The notes under the pieces: model-generated | Told to the model about the DNA's origin: nothing | The model's input: the letters and a program-made list of their open reading frames with translations, nothing else | Database searches by the model: none | Source: an uncultured Planctomycetota bacterium | GTDB taxonomy: Bacteria > Planctomycetota > Planctomycetia > Pirellulales > Thermoguttaceae | Assembly (NCBI GenBank): GCA_900317365.1 | Contig: ONGM01000131.1 | Coordinates: 1 to 37,532, forward strand | Length of the DNA: 37,532 nucleotides | Reading direction: 5' to 3' | In this document: in pieces, positions 8,601 to 14,578 of the stretch | Numbering within the stretch: position 1 is the first letter of the stretch | How the letters are laid out: every line of letters begins with the position of its first letter | Made by a program: the position numbers and the translations under genes

Positions 8601-11600
8601 CTTATAACGACGCCGGATCGTCCGAATGGGTCGAAGCGGAAATTACCGCGTCCGCTGCGCCCGCCGCTCCGAACAACGTCGCGGCGACCTTCGATTCCGC
8701 TGAAAAGTCTGCGGCGATTACTTGGAACTTCTCCGTTGGCGCGACCGGCGGATATAACGTCTACGAACTCGTTTCCGGATCGTGGCAAAAGCTCGCGACC
8801 GTGAACGCCGAGACGAACGACTATACCGTCGCCGATCTGGCTCTTTATACCAACTATACCTTCGGCGTTTCCGCCTTTAACGACGACGGCGAATCCTCCG
8901 TTACTCGCGTGAAAGTTTCGACGATCATTGCTCCGGAAGCCCCCGCCAACTTGACGGTCGTCGACGCCGAATCCTACGCAGGAGACGGCGCCGCGACGAT
9001 CATGTGGGACGCTGCGGCAGGCGCCGATTCGTATCGCGTAAGCGTTCGTGTCGACGGACAAACGACCGTCGCCGGAACGACTTCGGACCTTACCTATACG
9101 TTTGAAGGTCTGGAAAACTATAAGGATTACCAGTTCGTCGTCGAGTCCGTTAATACGGTTGGCGTTTCCGACGAAGCGACCGTTGATTTCAGCACGCTTA
9201 TCGTACCGACCGCCGACTTAACAGTTTCCGCCGACAATTACGATTTCAATAATTCGACCGTTAAACTGACCTGGAACGCCGTTGAGTACGCGAGCGGATA
9301 TCGCGTTGAAAAATCAACGGATTCCACCGGTTGGACCGTTGTCGCTTCGACTGACGCAACGGAGTATGAAGTTGGCGATCTCGACGACAATACGCTATAC
9401 GAATTCCGCGTCGTTTCCTTCAACGCGAAGGGCGACGGGACTTCCGCGACGACGAGCGTATTTACGCTGACGCCGCCCGCCGCGCCGACGGACGCCGCTT
9501 TCGGTGATTTCGTCGCCGCAACCGGTAAAGCGACCCTCTCGTGGACTGCGGTGGAATACGCTGCCGGTTACATCCTTGAAACACAAGTCGACGGCGAATG
9601 GATCGTCGCTGAAGGTTACGACGACTCGTCTGCGACTGAATACGTGGCGTCCGGACTCGAATCGAATACGACTTACACGTATCGCGTCGCCGCTACGAAC
9701 ATGGCGGGGACGTCCGATTACGTCGTCGTTATTCTCGATACGAGAACGATCGATTCCGCGCCTGCCGCGCCGATCAACTTTACCGTCGCCTCGTACAGCG
9801 AGTCCACGCATCGCGCGACTCTGACATGGGAAGACGTTGCGACTAACGAATCCGGTTACGAAATGCAGTACAGTAAGGACGGGGAAACCTGGACGATCGC
9901 CGCGACTCTCGAAGCCGATTCGACGACGCGCGTCGCCAACGGTTTGACGCCTGGTCAAACGTACTACTTCCGTATCGCCGCGTTCAACGAAGCCGGTTAC
10001 TCCGATTGGGCGGAAACGTCTTACGACGTTCCAGCGGAAATTCCCGCCGCGCCGACCAACTTGACCTTTGGCGAATACGACGCCGAGAATCATGAAATCG
10101 TGACGTCGTGGACCGACGCCTCCGATAATGAACTTGGCTTTAAGATTCAATGCAGTTATAACGAAACCGATTGGTTTACCGTTGAGAACGTTGGCGCGAA
10201 CGTAACGTCTCGAGTTGCGACCGGACTCGTTGAAGGTCGAACTTACTACTTCCGCGTCGCCGCGTATAACCTTTACGGCGTTTCCGACTGGGCTATCGGT
10301 TCCGTCGATATTCCGATAACGACGAGCACGGCTCCTGCGGCGCCGACCGACTTGGCGTTCTCCAACGTCGAGTTTACGTCGAGCGGCGTCCAAGTCCAAA
10401 TGGATTGGACTGACAACTCCAATAACGAAGATCGCTTCGTCGTTCAATTTAGTTATGACGGCGAATCGTGGTACGGCGCCGGAACGACGGACGCCGACGT
10501 ATCGACGCGCGTTGCGACCGGACTCGTTGAAGGTCGAACGTATCACTTCCGCGTTGCGGCTTACAATTCCGCCGGATATTCCGACTGGTGCGAAGCCGAG
10601 TACAATGTGCCGTACGCCGTTGTGAATCCTCCGAGCGAGATCGTTTTCGGCGAATATTCGAACGGCACGTTGCCGATGTCATGGACCGACAACTCCGACG
10701 ATGAAACCGGTTTTGTCGTGCAGTTTAGCTACGACGGTGAAAACTGGCATCGCGGCGGAACGACTGAAGCCAACGTTACCGAACGCGTCGCAACCGGCAT
10801 GACCCCCGGTCGACTTTATTACTTCCGCGTCGCCGCCTTCAACGGTAGCGTTTACTCCGACTGGACCGTCGGCACGTACACGACGCCGTCCGGCGCGCCT
10901 GCCGCTCCTGGCGATATTACCTTCACCGGTTATGACGCGAGCGCTCGCACCGTTGAAATGAGCTGGATCGACAACTCCAACGACGAGGTTGGTTTCAACG
11001 TCTATTACAGCGTCGACGGCGGCGACACATGGCTCTCTTCCGGCAATACGTCCGCAGACGTTGCTTCGCGCACCGCCACCGGACTCCGCGTTGGCGTTAA
11101 GTACGAATTCCGCGTTCGCGCGTTTAACGCGTACGGCGCTTCCGGATGGAGTTACGGCGAGTTCGAAGTTCCGGTTTCCGACGGATCCCCGAACGCTCCG
11201 AGCGACTTTGTTTTCGGCGATTACGACGCGGAGTCGAAAACGCTCGCAATGTCCTGGACGGACAACGCGGACAACGAGACAGGGTTCAAAGTCCAGTACA
11301 GCGTCGACGGCGGCGAAACATGGTACTCCGCCGGCAATTACGGCGCCAACGTAACGTCGCGCGTTGCGACGAGCGTTGTCTCCGGACGTTCCTACACCTT
11401 CCGCGTCGCGGCTTACAATAATTCCGGAACCTCCGCGTGGCTTGTCAGCGACGCTTACGAGGTTTCTAATAGCGTGAACATTCCGACGGCTCCGAGCGAC
11501 ATTGCGTTTGGCGAATACGATTCGGAATCTCGCTCCGTTGAGATGACCTGGACCGACAACTCCTCGAATGAGAAAGGGTTCCGCGTCCAGTACAGCGTTG

Positions 11601-12142
11601 ACGACGGGCAAACTTGGAACGACTCCGCGTACTTAAAGGCGGACGTTACGTCGCGCACGGCGACCGGCATTGTTTCCGGACGCGTCTATTATTTCCGAGT
11701 CGCCGCGTATAACAACTACGGAACCTCCGATTGGGCGACGGGTTCTTTCTCCGATATGTCGACGAGCGACGTCGCCGCGCCTACGGATCTGGCGTTCAAC
11801 TACGTTTTACGCAAGCGCACGATCGAACTGACCTGGAACGGCGCCGCCGCGAGCTACGACGTTCAATACGCGGCGTCGACGGATTCCTCATCGTGGTATG
11901 CGTTGACTCCGGCCGGAACGACCGCGACCTTGTCGAACGTCGTCGACGGACTGAGCTACAATTTCCGCGTTCGTTCCGTTGCGGAGGACGGTTCGCTGTC
12001 CGCTTGGACGGAAGGTACGTACGACACGGCTTCCGCCGCCGTTCTCGACGACGTTGATCTGATCGCCGCCAGTATCTTGGACTCCGACGACGATTCTACG
12101 ATCGACGAGTTCTTTAAGGACTATTTCGACGACCTTGCGTAG
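5672..12142 (+). CDS. giant planctomycete surface protein: beta-helix plus 15 fibronectin type III repeats
   Basis: A 2156-residue exported protein. ATG 5672 has a GAAGGAG ribosome binding site. The N-terminus is basic and carries LEERQLLAV at 41-49, the L-E-x-R-x-L-L-A motif of planctomycete extracellular proteins. Residues about 60-235 are parallel beta-helix (recurrent G-G-A-I-A-N turns). An unrelated block of about 300 residues follows, then the beta-helix resumes at about 540-715 and ends in an A-G-A-Y-E-Y segment typical of polymorphic beta-helix proteins. From about 715 to 2110 there are 15 fibronectin type III domains, each opening with a P-x-A-P-x-x-(hydrophobic) strand and carrying W-T/N and Y-x-F-R-V-A-A-Y-N strands. 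Repeats 8-14 form a closely similar subgroup. The last 35 residues are very acidic. A role in adhesion or polysaccharide binding is inference; no catalytic motif is visible. It ends at a strong terminator. Confidence 0.85.
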   Translation: MTSGFFKFFTSKAQRTQDRAPNAKTLRRGSLTPRRLLTEALEERQLLAVDAFAFSAAVDADSANVVEIAPADLSIDSIKQAILEAAATPEDDVIVLPAGKLTFADASDEIVVDIDSDSYGALVITADSDSQVEFDAAGLARVFSIKSGQVYLQGLTLTNGAADYGGAIANGGELGLDGVKISGSTATTAGGAIANKGVLLVQDCLISGNETTGNGAAIYEGDFDWPTPSGEGPEWTTIEDQVGAKGTTVTVDLSKYINEGDWTYSFDVADSTSSILAEAPTLNDGVLSFTFIGDEDYFAEDDYSALSVTVTAASGDASASTTFSVSLKEQTSATLAAVLSNMTYDDVDREYYVFERRIREGLASLDGVPAPTVVDVSNNVSLQVWVQDFASSRSGSDAAWNSGDYYIFAATYRLHLENATISAFTEKDDCYRDVYVHTNLDDGDYQFMVGYYGDMKFGYADAMMLDFLELQVIDPSLPVSATIYQDSTDWTSPTLQRMYSEPFADLGRSHLNVDPSQTLFVSTISNSAEPLSSIPGSAFDTNISRASLDSNAVEISNATTGEISTTISNSLIYGNTAGGNGVVYASEDATLYIYNATIADNVATGAAVYNAGTLTSTVAVANTIVVNANLAPATESITAVGNLFNASGWTGAVEYKNGALFTDSANGDYSLAAGSEAINIGDDAYALNVEGDLLSEDFAGNPRFCAAVDAGAYEYAGVAPVAPSRIVIADYETSDKNPRISWSASEGADGYYLYVINDGAETLLTSTTTRRYVSNLSTLMTLEDNATYTFGVAAYNAFGVSAMTTGVLDTAVLPSGDLTLTAGAYDVSNHSVELTWNAIDNATGYRVEQQTGEDSWTVVATVAETSYVATSLEDNAEYVYRVVSFNAKGDGPSASTSFTTDAAPAAPTNVAFGAYDSENKTATLSWTAVEGASGYSVQQYDAVTTAWVDVTRDDATATEYVLTDMVDFSTYVFRVAAYNDAGSSEWVEAEITASAAPAAPNNVAATFDSAEKSAAITWNFSVGATGGYNVYELVSGSWQKLATVNAETNDYTVADLALYTNYTFGVSAFNDDGESSVTRVKVSTIIAPEAPANLTVVDAESYAGDGAATIMWDAAAGADSYRVSVRVDGQTTVAGTTSDLTYTFEGLENYKDYQFVVESVNTVGVSDEATVDFSTLIVPTADLTVSADNYDFNNSTVKLTWNAVEYASGYRVEKSTDSTGWTVVASTDATEYEVGDLDDNTLYEFRVVSFNAKGDGTSATTSVFTLTPPAAPTDAAFGDFVAATGKATLSWTAVEYAAGYILETQVDGEWIVAEGYDDSSATEYVASGLESNTTYTYRVAATNMAGTSDYVVVILDTRTIDSAPAAPINFTVASYSESTHRATLTWEDVATNESGYEMQYSKDGETWTIAATLEADSTTRVANGLTPGQTYYFRIAAFNEAGYSDWAETSYDVPAEIPAAPTNLTFGEYDAENHEIVTSWTDASDNELGFKIQCSYNETDWFTVENVGANVTSRVATGLVEGRTYYFRVAAYNLYGVSDWAIGSVDIPITTSTAPAAPTDLAFSNVEFTSSGVQVQMDWTDNSNNEDRFVVQFSYDGESWYGAGTTDADVSTRVATGLVEGRTYHFRVAAYNSAGYSDWCEAEYNVPYAVVNPPSEIVFGEYSNGTLPMSWTDNSDDETGFVVQFSYDGENWHRGGTTEANVTERVATGMTPGRLYYFRVAAFNGSVYSDWTVGTYTTPSGAPAAPGDITFTGYDASARTVEMSWIDNSNDEVGFNVYYSVDGGDTWLSSGNTSADVASRTATGLRVGVKYEFRVRAFNAYGASGWSYGEFEVPVSDGSPNAPSDFVFGDYDAESKTLAMSWTDNADNETGFKVQYSVDGGETWYSAGNYGANVTSRVATSVVSGRSYTFRVAAYNNSGTSAWLVSDAYEVSNSVNIPTAPSDIAFGEYDSESRSVEMTWTDNSSNEKGFRVQYSVDDGQTWNDSAYLKADVTSRTATGIVSGRVYYFRVAAYNNYGTSDWATGSFSDMSTSDVAAPTDLAFNYVLRKRTIELTWNGAAASYDVQYAASTDSSSWYALTPAGTTATLSNVVDGLSYNFRVRSVAEDGSLSAWTEGTYDTASAAVLDDVDLIAASILDSDDDSTIDEFFKDYFDDLA
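9752..11758 (+). repeat. seven closely similar fibronectin type III units
   Basis: Seven consecutive in-frame units averaging about 287 bases share W-T-D-N-S-x-x-E-x-G-F, V-Q-x-S-x-D-G-x-x-W and R-V-A-T-G-L-V-x-G-R. They resemble each other far more than the eight flanking fibronectin domains do, which suggests recent tandem amplification. Unit boundaries are approximate. Confidence 0.7.
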
Positions 12143-12197
12143 TCGTTGCGATCGCAACGTAATGAACGCTACGACGCCTTGCGTTAAGCGTTGACAA

Positions 12198-12231
12198 AAG
12201 GAAGGACGCGCAGTCTCGCGCGTCCTTCCTT
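12198..12231 (+). terminator. terminator after the surface protein gene
   Basis: A perfect 14-bp stem (AAGGAAGGACGCGC with its complement) around a 6-base loop begins about 55 bases after the TAG stop and is followed by CGTTTC. It is very stable and well placed. Confidence 0.75.
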
Positions 12232-12262
12232 CGTTTCTAGCGCAGTATATCGACTATAAAGA

Positions 12263-12306
12263 AAAAGGGACGGACGAGTCGCGTGTATGACTCGCCTGTC
12301 CCTTTT
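12263..12306 (-). terminator. terminator for the convergent NagB-like/LmbE gene
   Basis: An 18-bp stem with two mismatches around an 8-base loop. On the minus strand it is followed by CCCTTTTTCTTT, so it suits the gene ending at 12386. A smaller perfect 8-bp hairpin at 12317-12337 lies between it and that stop. With the terminator at 12198-12231 it insulates two convergent genes. Confidence 0.65.
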
Positions 12307-12385
12307 CACTGGGAGGTTCGTTTGAAAAGCAAACGAATTGACGTCGTTTCGTTGCGTTTAAAAAATCGCGCGAGACGTCGAGAAA

Positions 12386-14287
12386 CTAAAAATCATATTC
12401 TCCATTCCAGCGAACAAACGCTTCCATGGCATAGTATTCCGGCAGACCGATTTGATTATAAACGTCGGCGGTTTGAAGGTTTCGATCTTCGGCGCGTTGC
12501 CAGAACTCGCGAGCGTCGGCGCCTAGGAAAAGCGCGCCGTCTTTTTGGGACGCGTGCCGGAAAATCGCTTCGCGTTTCTTTTCGGAGTCTTGGGGAAAGA
12601 GCGGAACGGCGATTTCGATTTGATCGAGCGGCCATTCTTGCCATGCTCCGCGATAGAGCATAACTTCCGGAACGGGGAGGTTTTCTGTCTGAAGTTGATG
12701 CAGGACGGAGTACGCTATAAGGGCGCAAACCCGGTGCGTTCCGTGCGGATCCGAGAGGTCGCCGGCGATGAAAATCTCGTCGGGAGACAGACTCTCAATG
12801 AGATCGCGCACGATTTGACGATCAACGTCGGACGGCGGCAATTTTTCAACGACGCCTGTGTCGTAGAAAGGCAAGTTGAGAAAATGGACGCGCTCAGCAG
12901 GAACGCCGCAGACTTTGTCGGCCGCGCGCGCTTCACTCCAGCGAATTAGACGCTTAACGCGCAAAACCTCGTCCGAATCTTTTTCGCCCGGTTGTTTGGC
13001 GCAAAGCGGTTTTTCGACTTGGGATTCCATAAAGGTTGTGAGCTTATCGTTTTCCCCAACCTGGTTGTTGATTTCAGAAAGAAGATCGGCAATTCGATAC
13101 GCGTCGTGATCGTTGACCGCGATATTTCCGCTCGTCATATACGCGATATGAACTTCGTGTCCGTCTTGAACCAACCGTATAATGGTTCCGCCCATGCTAA
13201 TGACGTCGTCGTCCGGATGAGGACTGAAGACGAGAATCTTTTTCTTTTGTTTTCCGCACGGATGAAGCGCGATCGTTTGCATCATCCAATCGAACACTCT
13301 CGCGGAGACTTCAGTCGCCGAGCCGGACTCGCGGAGAAGCGAATGAAGTCCATGAGCGCGAAAGTCGGCGTCCGTTAATTTTAATAGCGCTTTTCCGGTG
13401 CGTTTGCAAAGCCACAAAACGGCGCGCTTGATCATAGCGTCGTCCCAATTTACAGCGCGAGTCAACCAAGGGGTCGCAACGTCCTTTAACGCGGACGCGG
13501 CGCTCTTGTCAAGTATGAACGAAACGTCGGAATGTTCTCTCAGCCACGAGGCGGGCGTGGCGTTCGATTCCGGTTCTTCCAAGGCGAGCTTGACGACGTC
13601 GGCTTTTTCGTCTCCGAAAGCGAGAACGACAATTTTGCGCGCTTCCATAATCGTTCCAAATCCCATTGTCAGTCCGTGGGTAGGAACGTTGTTTTCGCTG
13701 AAGAAGAGGGACGCCGCGTGTTGGCGCGTGTCCGGATCCAATTGAGCTAGACGCGTTCGACTTGTTTTAGACGTGTACGGCTCGTTGAACCCGATCGAGC
13801 CGTTGGGCGAGATTCCAAGCAAGAGCATGTCGAGTCCGCCGGCCTCCAAAATCGCCGCTTCAAACATGTGGCAACTCGCGTCGATTTTGTCGAGCGGTAA
13901 AGTCGCGTCAAAGAAATGAACGTTTTTTGCCTGGAGATTTGTCTTCTTGATGAAATTTTCCGTAAGCCATCGTCTCATACTCTGAAGACGCGCAGGATCC
14001 AGCCCGTAGTATTCGTTTACGATGAAGATGGACACGTTCGAAAAGTCAAGATCGCTCTCTTCGTGGATTTTGACCAATTCTTGGTAGACCCCCACCGGAC
14101 TAGATCCTGCGACAAGTCCAAGCGCGGCGGAACGACCGAGAGAGTTTCTATCGCGGATGATGCCGGCGATTTGTTGAGCGACGTGCGAGCACGCGTCGGC
14201 TCCGGACTCAAAGACGTAGGTTGGCGCTTCAACATTGCGAGCGGGAAGAGCTGTTCGAACAGACTGCAGTAACGTGTTCATAGTCAT
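12386..14287 (-). CDS. glucosamine-6-phosphate deaminase-like domain fused to LmbE/PIG-L deacetylase
   Basis: A 633-residue fusion. Residues about 20-280 are a NagB-like (ribose isomerase fold) domain with the phosphate-binding loop LVAGSSPVGVYQEL and SIGFNEP. Residues about 350-600 are an LmbE/PIG-L N-deacetylase with the zinc motif HPDDD at 357-361 and the distal H-G-T-H (515-518). The two-domain order matches the known 'glucosamine-6-phosphate deaminase-like' fusion proteins of about 650 residues. Aligned by motif with E. coli NagB, catalytic Asp72 is Asn91, Asp141 is Asn162 and His143 is Ser164; only Glu148 (Glu169) remains. The deacetylase site looks intact. The deaminase half may therefore be a sugar-phosphate sensor or a changed enzyme (inference). 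A cytoplasmic role in amino-sugar metabolism is likely. The start ATG-ACT-ATG has no strong ribosome binding site, so residue 3 could also be the start. It is monocistronic and convergent with the surface protein gene. Confidence 0.85.
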   Translation of the reverse strand: MTMNTLLQSVRTALPARNVEAPTYVFESGADACSHVAQQIAGIIRDRNSLGRSAALGLVAGSSPVGVYQELVKIHEESDLDFSNVSIFIVNEYYGLDPARLQSMRRWLTENFIKKTNLQAKNVHFFDATLPLDKIDASCHMFEAAILEAGGLDMLLLGISPNGSIGFNEPYTSKTSRTRLAQLDPDTRQHAASLFFSENNVPTHGLTMGFGTIMEARKIVVLAFGDEKADVVKLALEEPESNATPASWLREHSDVSFILDKSAASALKDVATPWLTRAVNWDDAMIKRAVLWLCKRTGKALLKLTDADFRAHGLHSLLRESGSATEVSARVFDWMMQTIALHPCGKQKKKILVFSPHPDDDVISMGGTIIRLVQDGHEVHIAYMTSGNIAVNDHDAYRIADLLSEINNQVGENDKLTTFMESQVEKPLCAKQPGEKDSDEVLRVKRLIRWSEARAADKVCGVPAERVHFLNLPFYDTGVVEKLPPSDVDRQIVRDLIESLSPDEIFIAGDLSDPHGTHRVCALIAYSVLHQLQTENLPVPEVMLYRGAWQEWPLDQIEIAVPLFPQDSEKKREAIFRHASQKDGALFLGADAREFWQRAEDRNLQTADVYNQIGLPEYYAMEAFVRWNGEYDF

Positions 14288-14400
14288 CTTGGGACAGGAT
14301 TGTGTAATGATTGCGTATCGATTGTGTTGATTTTAACGACTGGTAAAATCGCGAGGTTCTGACAATTGGCGTAAATCAGCCCTTTTTAAGTCGACGCCCC

Positions 14401-14428
14401 TCGAAAATATCATCGATCATATTATAAT
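14401..14428 (+). promoter_or_regulatory. candidate promoter for the coiled-coil lipoprotein
   Basis: TCGAAA (14401-14406), a 16-base spacer and a perfect TATAAT (14423-14428). Transcription would start near 14435, giving a leader of about 145 bases. The -35 is weak, so this rests mainly on the -10. Confidence 0.4.
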
Positions 14429-14432
14429 GAAT

Positions 14433-14495
14433 CGGCAACGGCGGCGTAGCCCGTCCGGCGAGTTTTTCGCGGAACCGCTACGCATAGTTTTGCCG
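14433..14495 (+). other. nested inverted repeats in the lipoprotein leader
   Basis: CGGCAA (14433-14438) pairs with TTGCCG (14490-14495), and inside it GCGTAGC (14444-14450) pairs with GCTACGC (14477-14483). This can fold into a two-tier stem at or near the 5' end predicted from the promoter. It matches no riboswitch class I know. It may stabilise the transcript or bind a regulator. Confidence 0.35.
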
Positions 14496-14578
14496 GTCGA
14501 AATAACACTTCGCTGAAGATCGCGCGATTGTGCGCGCGATTCATTGAAGCGCCCGCGATCGCGGTAAGGGATAGAACG

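Noticed and set aside
8153..9061. Minus-strand ORF of 302 codons within the surface protein gene
   Set aside because: Another antisense shadow of the fibronectin domains, with no start signals or recognisable domain.
9395..10546. Long minus-strand ORF of 383 codons inside the fibronectin array
   Set aside because: It is antisense to a repeat-rich gene with biased codons, has no ribosome binding site, and gives an Arg/Gly/Val-rich product with repeated segments mirroring the fibronectin units.
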